Shown here one piece after another: positions 10,076 through 21,733 of a stretch of DNA of 64,000 nt. Source of the stretch: Alternaria dauci (Eukaryota > Ascomycota > Dothideomycetes > Pleosporales > Pleosporaceae); NCBI RefSeq assembly GCF_042100115.1, contig NC_091275.1, positions 2,232,001-2,296,000 on the forward strand, in the 5' to 3' direction. The notes beneath the pieces were generated by a model. That model made no database searches. It saw only the letters and a program-made list of their open reading frames with translations, and was not told where the DNA came from. Positions within the stretch are counted from its first letter, which is position 1. Each line of letters begins with the position of its first letter. Made by a program: the position numbers and the translations under genes.

Positions 10076-11962
10076 TTAGATGAGAGCCTCGCCTCTGAAC
10101 ATGGCTTCCCTAACTTCCCTAACGACATCTGCCCGATCACCTGGACCAAGCAACACGATACCCCTTCCTCGCCTGCCCATGCGACCTGTGCGGCCGAGCC
10201 GGTGGATGAAATCGATGGTCGTATGTGGGACATCGTAGAGAATGACATGGCGAACAGAGACGGTGTCGATACCTCTTGAACCCAAGTCGGTTGTGACAAT
10301 GACCTTTGTGTTGGGGAGGGTGCGTTTGTTCGCCAGCTCAGTCTTGTTCTTTTCGCTCTCTGCAGTTTCTTTGGTGGGTGCATCGTTTGTGAAGGACTTG
10401 AGGATGTTGGCGTGACGCGAGGGATCGGTGTCGCGGTGGAACGCGTGAGCATCGATGCCCTTCTTGACGAGGTATTGCGCTACCTCTTCCGTGTCTTCAC
10501 GTTCGTTGACGAAGACCAAGACTCGCTTAGTGGGTATAACATCCTTGCCTTCGTGGGGGTCGTAGTCGACAGATGCCTTGCCAATCTGCCAGATTGTGTC
10601 TGCGCAGGCGAGCATCTTGTTGCCGCGATATGGGTCCTTGTTCACGTCGACGACACCCAGCTGCACTCTTCGCGGGATGGCGTGGAGATTGGGTGTAACG
10701 AGACGCTGCATGTCAGGAAACCGGTCGGCGAGGTACTTGTCCAGGTACTTTGGAATGGTGGCGGAGCAGAGGACGAGCTTCTTGAGGGAGGGGGTAGCGC
10801 GCTCGAGGATGGCGGTCGTGCTTTCCTTGAAGGAACGGTCGAAGAGGGAGTCTGCTTCGTCGCAAATGAGGTGCGTGACCCGTGCAAGGATGTTGGGGTT
10901 GCTTTGGGCGATACTGGCGAGGAGGGGCGGTGTGCTAATGACGACATCGACACCGTTGGGGTTGAAGAGCTGGTTGCGGATGACCGTGGCAGACATCTTG
11001 GAGGAGATGGGAGCCGCGCGAAACTTGACGGTGTGAGAGAGCGACTTTGCGACGGCGCCGACTTGGGCGACGAGTTCGGCGGAGGGGACGAGGATGATTG
11101 CGCGCGGGCGTGCTGGGTCGACTGCCTTGTTGGTCTCTGGCTCCTCGACGGCGAACATGTCTGTCCTCCGGTCGTGTTCTCTTGATGCCGCCTCTTCGGC
11201 ATCTTTCTTTGCCTGTTCCTCGGCTTCTTCTTTCTCGCGCACCTCTTCCTCCTTGATGGCGTCGAGAGTAGGGAGAAGGTATGCCAGCGTTTTGCCCGAG
11301 CCCGTTTCCGCTGCCAGTAGGAAAGCGTCTGGCCCACTCTTCTTGGTCTTTACTTTTGCGCGCACAGTTTTTTGCAGGCCGAGGAGGGCGGGTATAGCGA
11401 CGGCTTGTGCGGGCGTTGGATTGCGATAGTCGAGGCCGGGCAGTGCATCGTTCACGGCGCGTAGTATAGGCTCGGCGAGGGGGAACTTGTCGAACGAGTC
11501 GTACTCTTGGAGCTGTCGCTTGACGGCAGTGCGGTTGTTGTAGGGCACCTGGTGCAGCGAACTCTGCATCTTGAGGGCGTGGTAAGGCTCAGACGGCTTC
11601 CTTCTCTTGCCGTCATCCCGTCCTGTCGCCGGCCGGCTGCCACGTGCTTCTCGCTGCTCTCGTATCCGCTCCAGTCCCCGTGGTACGTTGGTCCGGTTTA
11701 GGAAGTCAAAGGCATCTGGCTTCCTCATCGGCGCCCTGTCTGCTGTTCGCGCAACATTGTCGGAGAGGACCATGCGCGCCGGGCGGGGGCTGTCACGGCC
11801 TCTGAAGCCCGCGGGCCGTGGAGGACGTGAGGACGAGGCGCCATGGCGGTCGCCTCGCTCGCGCTGGACCTGGGTGTATAGGCGGGTCTGCTGCTGGTGC
11901 TGGGGTGGTGGCCGTTTCACGAGCGAGCGCACTTGGCAGAACGGGCAGACTGTCCGCAACAT
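10076..11962 (-). CDS. mrh4: mitochondrial DEAD-box ATP-dependent RNA helicase Mrh4
   Basis: A single-exon gene of 628 residues. Mrh4 in yeast is a mitochondrial RNA helicase needed for assembly of the large mitoribosomal subunit. The N-terminus is basic and lacks acidic residues up to about residue 34 (MLRTVCPFCQVRSLVKRPP), consistent with a matrix-targeting presequence, and the next ~100 residues are Arg-rich and disordered. The helicase core is complete: Walker A AETGSGKT at 218-225, DEAD at 368-371, SAT at 400-402, a TDLGSRGID motif V at 558-566 and HRLGRTGR motif VI at 587-594. A charged, Glu/Lys-rich insertion follows motif I (about 236-280). Mrh4 rather than another DEAD-box protein is chosen from overall architecture and the presequence. 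The gene is divergent from bud4. Confidence 0.88.
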   Translation of the reverse strand: MLRTVCPFCQVRSLVKRPPPQHQQQTRLYTQVQRERGDRHGASSSRPPRPAGFRGRDSPRPARMVLSDNVARTADRAPMRKPDAFDFLNRTNVPRGLERIREQREARGSRPATGRDDGKRRKPSEPYHALKMQSSLHQVPYNNRTAVKRQLQEYDSFDKFPLAEPILRAVNDALPGLDYRNPTPAQAVAIPALLGLQKTVRAKVKTKKSGPDAFLLAAETGSGKTLAYLLPTLDAIKEEEVREKEEAEEQAKKDAEEAASREHDRRTDMFAVEEPETNKAVDPARPRAIILVPSAELVAQVGAVAKSLSHTVKFRAAPISSKMSATVIRNQLFNPNGVDVVISTPPLLASIAQSNPNILARVTHLICDEADSLFDRSFKESTTAILERATPSLKKLVLCSATIPKYLDKYLADRFPDMQRLVTPNLHAIPRRVQLGVVDVNKDPYRGNKMLACADTIWQIGKASVDYDPHEGKDVIPTKRVLVFVNEREDTEEVAQYLVKKGIDAHAFHRDTDPSRHANILKSFTNDAPTKETAESEKNKTELANKRTLPNTKVIVTTDLGSRGIDTVSVRHVILYDVPHTTIDFIHRLGRTGRMGRRGRGIVLLGPGDRADVVREVREAMFRGEALI

Positions 11963-12483
11963 GGCTGCTCAGTCACAAGTAGAGTACAGGCAGAATTCAA
12001 CGAACAAGTCCGACTAGACTAGCATGCCTCGCTCTGTGGCTCTCTGGCTACACTAAACCTTGACTAAAGGGATCCGACCTGACGTCGGCACTGCACAGGC
12101 GATCGTGCAGACAATTTCTGGCGCTAAGACGCGATAAGCGGCACGTTACCGGAGCAACTGCACGCAACACCGACGCCTTGCCTACATCCCGGCTATCAAC
12201 ACTTGATAGCACCAGGCGGCCCCAACCATATCATAGTACAGCACCCACACCTCCTCCTCCGCTTCTCCATCGCTCATCTGCCCAAGCGCTCTGTCGCTGT
12301 CCTTCACTTCTCTGCCATTTCTTTAATCAGCGCCCGCCCGCTGCTCCGCTGACAGCACACGACTCCTCGAGGGAGCCGCATTCTTCTTCTCCAGCAGCAC
12401 CGCGACTCGACTGCCCGCTGCACGCAAAAACACGGCCACTGCTCCAGTCAACAACAGCACGAGCGCCCTCACCAGCCGCCATC
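11963..12483. promoter_or_regulatory. shared divergent region of mrh4 and bud4
   Basis: A 521-bp interval between two oppositely oriented start codons. The half nearest bud4 is C-rich (CTCC/CACC-rich leader), as in many fungal 5' UTRs. A plus-strand ORF here (from 12178) runs through the leader into intron 2 of bud4 and is not a gene. No specific factor site is claimed. Confidence 0.5.
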
Positions 12484-15400
12484 ATGTCGCGCAATGAAGC
12501 GGTAAGCATCACCCGTCATCTTATTCTTCCTTTTTGCCTCCACTGTTTCGAGGCTTGGCCACACACACACCGTACTGACCGCAATGGCCACAGGTGTCGC
12601 CGCTGCGCATCAACAAGACGCCTACTCCCTCGCCCACAAAGGGAAGCGGCCGTCCCCTGTCAGAAATCAGCCCCCATGAGCATCGCAGGAACTCTCCCAG
12701 CTGGAACCAGACAACAAAGGTATGTGCCGAGGCCGCATTTCACACCCGCATTCCCGCTGCATTCCCTCTGCACTTTCACTGTATTCCCGCCGCCACTCCC
12801 GCCTGCAGGCTGCTAACTCCCGGCCCAGAAGATCATTCTCACCAAGGAGAGCTCGCCATACCGCGACTCCTCGCCCTTTACCCACAGCCCGCGTCTCTTC
12901 TGGAAGGAGCAGACGACGTCGCCCAAGAGCCGCTTCGACACGTCGGAGAACGAGTACGAGGGCAGCTCGCCTCTCTCGCCCAAGCGCAACTCCATCGAGA
13001 ACCTGAAGAAGCAGTCGCGTGTCAAGAACAGCAGCATGTTCGCGCGCGAGCAGAAGCACGAGTACGATCCCAGCGCCGTCCAACCACTGGACCGTCCACT
13101 CGCTGCAGGCCGCCCTCTCAGCACCGCTATCCAGGGCCTACAGGGCCTGCGTGGTGAGAATGAGAGCCCCGCAAAAGGTCACCACCACAGCCGGTCTGAC
13201 AGCCAGACACGGATCCCCATTCTCAGCCCATCCAAGACGTCACCAGCAAAGCTTCCCACACAATCTTCATTCGCTTCGCCCTCCAAGCCCTCGCCGTCAG
13301 AGGGACGCATGTCGCCGACCAAATCCTCGCTCGTCAGCAACGGGCGCTTCAACTCGCCGCAATACAACGGCGACTCCAGCGCCGTCATGTCAGATGACGA
13401 AGAGCTCGTCCATCAGACTCCTCGCCCACTGCGGCGTCATGCTAAGAGTGTGACCTTTGACACAGCTCCACCCCAAATCACAGAGTTTGAGATGGTCACA
13501 CCCGACCCGTCGGTCGCCACAATGTCGCGAGACGGCAGCTATGACTCCGAGGAGGAGACGGAAGAGGAGATGAGCTTCGACCAGGATGACAGCTTCGACG
13601 CTTCCCTAGAGGATACAGACAAGACTCCCGTCGTTCTGCCTGAGGACTGGCGCCATATGAGCCCGCAGGCCGCGGATACCTCTCTCACCGATCTTTACGA
13701 CGATGTCTTTGATGGGCGTGAGAACAGCCCCATGCCTTCAGCACGTCCAAATGGCACAACCAACAGATCGCGGATAGGCTCAGCAGCGTCTGACAGCGAT
13801 GCTCGGCCACTTCCTCCTCTTCCCGCCATACAAGGCAGCCCCAACCGGCGGCGCGACTCCAGCGTTGGCCTATCCGCTGCAGCAGAGCGAGTTGGCGACA
13901 GGCGGCGGTCCCTTCCTCAGCTCCCGCAAGCAGCTGGTATCTCTAAGAGTGATCTGCTCAACATGCGCGAGGTGTCCATGTCGCTTGAGGATCGATTGCG
14001 GTTGATGAACTTCGACGACGATCGCAATACGAGCACACCGACTCAGGAGATGCAAGACAAGAAGAAGGCTGCAGAGGTCGAGGTTGCAGAAGTTGACGTT
14101 ACAGAGATGGAGCTAACTCTTGACGAGCCGAAGATCCCGCGCATTTCTCGCGAATCCATCCTCCGACGCGTCAAGAGCCGTACCTTCGACGAGGGTGAGG
14201 AGGACGAAGAGGAAGAAGAGGAAGAGTATAGCACGTTTGAGCCCGAGTACAGCCCTGAGCGCAGCTATGGCGACCTTGCTGACTTGGACCCCGATGTTCC
14301 CATTCCATCACGTGAGGCCTCTTCCAACTTCGACGAGCATCCGCGTCAGGTCTCCATCAGCGAGGCTGATAGCGTCGTCGACGCTTACAGTTACCACAAC
14401 GCGGACAGGAGAGAGGACGACCATGCCGAGGAGAGCGATGTAGATGGCAGTTCGATGTCTCAGCTTGAGGATTACGAACGCGAGTCTTCTGTCATTCGGC
14501 ATCCCATGCCTCCACACTCAGACGACGAGGATGACACTAGCCAATACTCGCCTCAACCTGACGAACAGTCCATTGTTCAAAGCACCATTGACTCTTCCGG
14601 CCCATCAACGCCTGTTGCCGCTCCCTCCTCTCCTGTCTCGACAGAGAAGCAGGCACCACAGGATGAGATGTACACTAGCTTCGAAGGTAAGGATGTAGAC
14701 CTCAGCTTGGATCCCCTGAAGGCGTCTATGGCGACAGCACCAAGTCCATTGGACTCCACCCCCACACTAGATGCCATGCGCGATTTCCTACGACGCCCTG
14801 TCACGCCTGAAGCTCCTGAGATGGATGAAGACGAGTCGGAGTCGGAGGACCCTGGTACTCCAGATTCTGTCATTCGTCACCCAATGGCCGTCTCCCCAGC
14901 TCCTCAAGAGAATGCTCCAGAAGTTCCTCAACGGGAAGCCACTATCCGAGGTGCAGGTGGAAAGCTGAAGACTCGGCCATCGCTGATTCCCGATGACATT
15001 GATATGGCGGCTACACGCCGCCAGGTTAGTGGCCAGCATGCTCCCCCTGTTCCTGAGCGCAGCCCAAAGCGCCAGTCCATGAGCCTCGAGCTTGGCAATG
15101 CCGACGAGGAGGGCCAGGACGACGAAGACGACACGCAAGTGAGCTTTACGACCAAGCAGAACCGCATGCTGGACCTGCAGCTCGGCGATCTTAACCTTGG
15201 TGACGATTCGAATGACCTCAGCTTCGGGCTGGACAAGGAGTTTGATCACATCATTGAGTCGCAAAAGGTACGAACTCTTTTTCCTATTCCTCACTTCGCC
15301 ATATTCCCGAAATCAACAGCTGCTGTTGCGAACGCAGCTTGTCAAATGTCCGGTGAAGGCTTTGTCTACCGGCACAGTTTTGCTAACGAGAATGTCCACG

Positions 15401-17205
15401 AACAGAAAGGATACTTGATGCGCGAAAACACCAAGGTCGTTGTCGCAAGCAGTCGCCAGTTCAGCGACGAGAAGCCTCCTACTCCTACCGAGGCTACAAG
15501 CGAGGCGGCTGTCAAGCCTGTTTCTCGTAAGACGAGCGCCGAGCGCAAGCCTGCCTGGACAAAAGAGCCTTGGAATGGCAAGCCTCGCAGGAAGAGCATC
15601 CGAACGGCATCTGGTCGTCGCACTCGCACCTCCGAGGGCCCGGCTCCGCCTCTGCCTGGCCAAGAATCTGCTGTCGCTGGCGGCCTGGATTCTGTCGCTG
15701 AGCAGGGAGATAACGGTGAGCCTGAAGAAGGTGAGGAGCGTGGTCTGGTCTTCGTCAAGGTTGTTGGGGTCAAGGACCTCGACCTTCCCCTGCCAAAGCA
15801 TGAGCGTACCCATTTCCAGTTGACACTTGACAATGGTCTGCACTGCGTCACAACGTCATGGCTAGAGCTCGGCCAATCCGCTCCCATCGGACAAGAATTC
15901 GAGCTTGTCGTCATGGATGACCTTGAGTTCCAGCTTACACTGCAAACCAAGTTGCAGCCTCCAGCGGTGCCCCAGGTTGTCGCTGCGCCTACCGCTAAGG
16001 CGGTCAACCACAAGAAGTCACACTCCGCCTTCCGCAACCTCCTCTCATCGCCAAAGAAGAGGAAGGAGCAGGAACGCAAGGCTCAAGAGGAGGCTGATCG
16101 CATCGCTCAACAGGAGCATCAAGAAGCCCAAGCTGCCGCCAAGCGTAATCAAAAGGCCACCGCCTGGGATCTTCTCCACGACCTTGTCGGACCCGACGGA
16201 TCTTTCGCCCGTGCCTACGTTTGCCTCAACAACCACGAGAGCCAAGCTTACGGTCGTCCGTTGACCGTTGACATTCCCTGCTTCAACGAGTGGGCTGTCG
16301 ACAACACCGGCGGCAGCAGTGTCAAGAGCAAGCGCGGAGGTGTCGTTCGCCGTCCCCCTTACCGGGTCGGCAAACTGACTCTTCAGCTTCTGTATGTCCC
16401 CAAGCCCAAGAACGCAAAAGATTCGGATATGCCCAAGAGCATGAACGCTGCTATTCGTGAGCTCAAGGAAGCGGAGCAGGTCAAGGACATCAGCTTCGAA
16501 GGCACATTGAGCCAGCAGGGCGGAGATTGCCCGTACTGGCGACGCCGTTTCTTCCGCTTGGAAGGTACAAAGCTTACAGCTTACCACGAGTCTACACGGC
16601 AACCGCGTGCTACCATCAATCTGGCCAAGGCTTCCAAGCTCATTGATGACAAGAGCGCCCTTCAGCAACCTTCGGCGACAAAATCTGGTGGTCGGCGCAA
16701 GTCCGGTTTCGCTGATGACGAGGAAGGCTACATGTTCGTCGAAGAAGGCTTCCGCATCCGTTTCGCCAACGGTGAGGTCATCGACTTCTACGCTGACAGC
16801 CGCGAACAAAAAGAAGCCTGGATGAAGGTGCTCTATGAGACTGTTGGCAAGGACATTGCTCAGAACAAGGGCTGGGCTGCCATGGTTCTAGAGAAGGAGC
16901 GCAAGGAGAAAACTACACGGTCACAGATTGGCGCACCAATGTCGCCAACCAAGTCGCATCCCGTGCCAAATTCACCGAACGTCAACCGCCGGCCTTCTCA
17001 CGCACGCACCCAATCCCACGACATATTAGGCTCCGTCAAGTCAACTCCATCAAGTCCTGTCAAGGGGCACGCCCGCACACAGTCGCATGCGCCTACTCCA
17101 CCTCTAAAGGACGTTCGCATGTCGCACGCACCGCCCCCACGGCCGCGCACCCAGGAGTCAGGGAAGACGGGACGTAGAGAGCAGGTTCGATCGATGATTT
17201 TCTAG
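12484..17205 (+). CDS. bud4: Bud4-like anillin-homology/PH-domain septation protein
   Basis: Bud4 (Mid2 in fission yeast) is an anillin-related protein that binds septins and organises the septum. Four exons are predicted: 12484-12501 (MSRNEA), 12594-12719, 12829-15267 and 15406-17205, giving about 1,460 residues. The first two thirds are disordered, Ser/Pro-rich and acidic, with many SP/TP sites suited to kinase control. An anillin-homology region begins near residue 971 (RGLVFVKVVGVKDLDLPL), followed by a Lys/Glu-rich coiled segment and a C-terminal PH domain at about 1224-1342 (YWRRRFFRLEG; a terminal Trp helix). The tail is basic and Ser/Pro-rich. The exon 3/4 junction restores the run ESQK-KGYLMRENTKVVVA; nearer acceptors at 15319 and 15337 would lead to a stop at 15418. 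Family assignment is firm; the exact start relies on splice prediction. Confidence 0.87.
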
Positions 17206-18500
17206 TCTTCCCTTTTATCTTCATCGTCGATTCCACTCATCTACTTTCTTTTGATCGTTCACTTACTTACTGGCTTTTCTTTGCGTTTTAGCTTCGCCAA
17301 TACTCTACTCTTTCGCACCGACTAAGATTGGGGTTTTGGAGGCGGCGACAGGGGAGGAGAAGTTTGAAAGGATTGGGTGCTGCGCATCCGTTTTCCGAGC
17401 CAAACACGCCAATGCGATGAGCTTGGCATTTGAGTACATTCGCGCGGAGCCGCGGAAAAGTCGAGGGAGCCTTGCTGCTTTCGTTTCCTTGTATCGTGTC
17501 TTGTCATTGTTCTTGTCACTGTATGGCGCAGGCTGGCGTTGTTTTATTTCTGGAGTTGGAGGCTATGGTCTTATGATACTCTGCATAATGATTGAAGGAG
17601 CGATGAAGTTCATGGAGTATGAGCAGCAGTTGTATAAGGCGGATGAGAATATAACATGACTTCTAAAACAACTATGTCTCTTGAGTGACTGAACGGATGC
17701 AGCTTGGATTCTGAGTGATGTTCGGATATGTAGCATGATAAATTGTGACATCAGCGTGCGCTGTGGTCTATGCGGCTGTAACAGCATACCTAGCACAAAG
17801 CATCTTATCGAAGCGGAAAATTTGCAAAAGCGTTCTAGTAATATTAAAGTATCGATTCTGCCAGCCTCTGGCTTTCCCAGCACGTTAATGCGTGGTGGTG
17901 ATTTTCCGTACAAGTAGCATGATCTTACTCGGACATGAAAACCAGACATTATTTGCAACGCTCACCCAGGCAAACTTCATAACATTAGACATCAAACGGT
18001 ACACGCATGTCACTACCTGCATATCTCTATTGTTTTTACAAAGCTAGATCGATTGTCGAGCCACATGAAAATAGATAGGTAGAGGAGCAGCCTTTTCGCA
18101 TCACGAGAAGGGTCAAACTGCGACACGACAATAGCTCATGTCGTGCAACGGAGTACTTGCGCATCATATATATAGCACGAGCAAACAAATGGCAGGTGAC
18201 ATGTCAGAGTATGTTCCGTCTGTGAGTGTCGCATACTCGTCCGTCTCAACATTTTGTCCTTTATTCATCATTCTTTTCTTCGCGTACGAACGAAGGGTTG
18301 AAGTGCGTGGGCGGAACGTCAAGTGCCAGTATCGTGATATGCATCCGATATAGACGATACCTGTACGTTTCGTCGGCATAACGAGAACCAGGAGTGCGAC
18401 TACGTTTCTGGAAGCTCCCTATCTCGAACCACCGGAAAGCATCGCTTTTTATAGCACAGCCGGCCTTCCTCGCTGCAACGGTCCGCGCGACGTGCTTGTT
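17206..18500. other. intergenic region downstream of bud4
   Basis: About 1.3 kb containing the T-rich 3' UTR of bud4 and, at its right end, the promoter of the next plus-strand gene. Short ORFs on both strands (for example 17336-17659 and 17563-17958) lack family motifs. Nothing else was recognised. Confidence 0.5.
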
Positions 18501-20706
18501 ATGGGTGCATCGCATTCCACTCCCCCGCCTCTCGTCGAAGTCAACGCTCCTGGAGGAAAAGTCCTAGTCCCGCCTGGTATGTAAACGTCTTTCATTCTAC
18601 TCTACCTATATCTCACCCGTTTGTCCTTTCCTACGTATCGTCCCATACTTACTCCTCTCAACAGGGACAGCATTTACCGTCCATCCACCATCATACGCAC
18701 GCTCAAGATCCGATCCGTACACACGCGGTCCAATCTACGCACCCCGTCCACTACCCTATCGTGGCGGACGTCAGTACCAACGTCCGCAAAACCAATTCTA
18801 CCCTCACTACGGAGGGCCAGATATAGACATCTCAGAGGGGAGTGATGAGAGCGAGAGCACAGACCTGAACATGATGGAAAGCATGAGCCCAAGAGGTATG
18901 AGACGCCAGATATCCAAGGGCTACCCGGGAGGTATCATGGGCGGTGGTGGAATGCCAGGTATCGGACGCAGGGGTGGGGTAGGGGGTTTCGAAGGCATGG
19001 ATCCGAGACCTAGGTCTGCGCCTGAGATACAGATGGGTGGCTACGCAGGTACAGGCGGTATGCCGATGGGTATGCCTGCTGGTCCCAGAATGGGAGGTAT
19101 GGGAGGTATAGAGGCTATGGGTGGCATGGGGATGGGGATGGGGATGGGAATGGGCCCGATGGGAGGTATGCAGCCGCCCGGCATGCCTCCAGAATACACG
19201 TCAAATCCAGCTCTGCCTGGATTCGGTGTTGGCGACGGCATGCGAGGCGCAGACATGAACCCGTATGCAAATAATGCGGGAGCAGCAGCACCCAGCCAGT
19301 CATCATCATCAAGAAGTAGCCCCGACTCACCTCAGCCCAGACGGCGAACCGACTGCAAAACACCAAAACACTACGAGCACATCCCAAAGGGTGCATACGC
19401 CAGCGCAGAGAAGCCTGGACGGAAATCGCGCTCCCGCGTGGACCCACAAACGTCAGCCCGTCTAAACCGCGGACAACCTTGGAACAAGCAGGTTGGCCCC
19501 TCAGGGGGCGAGTTGCTTGGGGGCGATGCCTTCCTCGACGCCTGTGTCTGTACTATAGCTTGCAACTGCAGGAAAAGCGAGCGCGTCATATACCTTTCAC
19601 GCAATGATCCTCGTAAAGGCAACGACTACTCAGACGAGGAGGACTATACCTACGGTAGCGGCGAGATCAGGTACATACTAAAAACAGATCTAGGCAAAGA
19701 CTGTGGAGATCACTCGGGCTGTAAGAAGAAGAGTGAGAGCAGCGACAGTGAAAAGGAAGAGAAGAGCAAGAAGAAAAAGAAGGAGAAGAAAGAGGAGAAG
19801 AAGCGGAAAGAAGAGTTTGATGAGTTCAAAGAGGACATACTAGAAGCGCTTAATGGATTGCAAGACCTCAAGAAGGATAGCCAGCAACGAGATAAGGGGG
19901 AGAGCAGCTCCGCAAGACAACCTTTCGGAAAGGCAGCAGGCATAGCACCGAGTGCATTCTTGATGAACGACGTGAATATGGATCCACGAGTGGCTCAGCA
20001 GATGGGCGTGATGAACGTTGATCCGTACGGCGCGGGTCGGATGCCACCTGGCATGGCTGATCCAACAGGTAAATGGCGCATGCATCCTGGCATGGAACTA
20101 GGTGGAATGGGCGGCGGCATGGGCACTACTGGCTTGGGAAGCTTTGAGAATGACATGGGTGACATGGATGACATGGGAATGATGGGAAATCCATATATGC
20201 AAGCTGGCATGATGAACAAGAAGGTTATGCGACCAAACTTTATGTCGCATCGTGGGGCCAAGGCCAGCAGACAGTTTAGCAACGGCGGCATGAGAATGAA
20301 CTTGGACATGGACCCGATGGCCGCAATGTACGGCAGAGCCATGGGAGGTGGCCGCGGAGGCATGATGATGATGGGTCGTGGACGTGGTGGTGGTGGTGGT
20401 GGAGGCAGACGGGCCCACCTAGAGTCGGAGTCTGATGATTTCGATCTTGCACCCGGGCCTTCGATGCGGTCAGACATGCGAGATCAAGCTGGCCGTAACT
20501 GGGCCGGTGAGTATGACCGTTCCCAGTGTGATATCGATGGGTATACTGAAATCATGTTAGGACGTGGCAGCAGGAGACCAGGTGTTGAGGACAAGGATAT
20601 CCCAATCAGGCGAGACTTCAGAGGCAGTCCGCTTGCAAGGGATACCGGTAGTCAGGATCGAGGCAAGCAGGCCCGAGTCGATACAGATGATGACGATGCT
20701 TGTTGA
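18501..20706 (+). CDS. Met/Gly-rich protein with possible N-myristoylation site, Cys cluster and RGG tail
   Basis: Exon 1 (18501-18577) begins MGASHS, fitting the MGxxxS N-myristoylation pattern. An intron ends in CAACAG at 18664 and exon 2 joins in phase (GKVLVPPG-TAFTVHPP). Unspliced downstream length is 705 residues, or about 687 if a predicted 54-nt in-frame intron (20507-20560) is removed. In order: an Arg/Tyr/Pro-rich segment, a Gly/Met-rich repeat (about 110-195), a region with a tight cysteine cluster (C-x-C-x3-C-x-C near 317-327) and a second Cys pair, a Lys/Glu/Ser-rich probable coiled coil, a second Met-rich segment, and RGG-like boxes near 585-607. I do not recognise the family. 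Lipid anchoring and RNA binding are inferences from motifs only. Confidence 0.75.
19123..19154 (+). repeat. GATGGG hexamer microsatellite inside the Met/Gly-rich gene
   Basis: Near-perfect tandem GATGGG units encode alternating Gly-Met residues. The repeat length is a multiple of three, so expansion would keep the frame. Confidence 0.8.
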
Positions 20707-20739
20707 AAATACGACAGCTCGCTCTTGAAATACAGTTCT

Positions 20740-21171
20740 TCAAGGGTGAGCAACGGCACGGAAAACACTAGTGAGCGTCTGCGCAAGATTCGCAGACCAA
20801 TCGTTGCGCAGAACTAAAATTTCTTTTCTGGGCGCGTCACGTTTCGCTATAAAGTCGATCATCGCAGCATAATTCAGACGCCCCGTTTCGCGTGGTTGAG
20901 AGGTTGGGTACTGAAACATGTCGATCCGCGGACGCGGACGCATCACCCCTCTCGTTGCTGTGGCAGGGGCGGGGTTGAACTGGCTGGCAAATGCAGGCTG
21001 CAGCAGTGCCGAGAACGTTGCAGCATCGGGCTTGCTCAAGCTTGGCTGCATTTTTACATGACCAACCTCAGTGTTGGCACGACCCGTGTCAACAATATTG
21101 GTACGCCTTATCAGCTCCTCTTTGAAGACCGGTTGAGGCGTCAGACTCACTTTTAAGTGTTGGGCAGCCAC
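20740..21171 (-). CDS. hypothetical protein, uncertain
   Basis: An open frame of 143 codons ending only 34 bp from the stop of the convergent upstream gene. The frame opens with GTG; no in-frame ATG gives the full length, and an overlapping ATG at 21178 in another frame (MGCGCPTLK) cannot be spliced to it in phase at the sites I tried. The C-terminal part (about residues 75-143) has mixed, non-repetitive composition that could be coding. No family recognised. It may be a real gene with a missed first exon or a chance ORF. Confidence 0.3.
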   Translation of the reverse strand: MAAQHLKVSLTPQPVFKEELIRRTNIVDTGRANTEVGHVKMQPSLSKPDAATFSALLQPAFASQFNPAPATATRGVMRPRPRIDMFQYPTSQPRETGRLNYAAMIDFIAKRDAPRKEILVLRNDWSANLAQTLTSVFRAVAHP

Positions 21172-21733
21172 AACCCATGCAGCTGCAGCTCAAAAGGGCC
21201 TGTATTGGGCATTCACAATATAATGGTAGCAAAGCATTGTCCCTCGCAGCAGACGAATGACGGAAGTGGCATGCAGCACTGGCAAGCAAGAACATGCGCG
21301 AAACAAGTCGTCATATAGATATCATTCGTTAACTGAGCTAGCCTTCTAAGATGAGCCGCGTGAAATTTGTTGCAATGTCGCATGGCAGCCGCCATGGAAC
21401 CAAAATGGATCTCTCGTGAGACCGCCGTCATGATGACATGGGCGTGTATGAGATCTATCGTAGGATTATGTCCATTTCAAGCATAGATCTTCCCGATCTG
21501 TGAGTGTAGATGCCTACATGACTGAATGCCAACCGACCAACTCCTCGCTTGTAACGCACAGGAAGTGAAGCAGAAACCATGGAAACCGAACTCCAAGAAA
21601 ATGGGAAAGAAAAGGGAGTTTGTGGTCGTGGACAGGCCGCAGCCGGAGTGTCGTGCCGTGCCAAGTCGCGTGACGGATGCGCTCAGTGAACCATTACAAG
21701 AGACCGATTCAGGGAGATCCACCTGACTAGTCT
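21172..21733. other. intergenic region, nothing recognised
   Basis: About 560 bp between minus-strand genes. Only short overlapping ORFs on both strands. Confidence 0.45.

Noticed and set aside
10412..11185. 257-codon plus-strand ORF
   Set aside because: Antisense shadow of the mrh4 helicase core.
12178..12816. 212-codon plus-strand ORF upstream of bud4
   Set aside because: Runs through the C-rich leader, exon 1, intron 1, exon 2 and part of intron 2 of bud4 in a different frame.
16045..16809. 254-codon minus-strand ORF
   Set aside because: Antisense shadow of the bud4 anillin/PH region.
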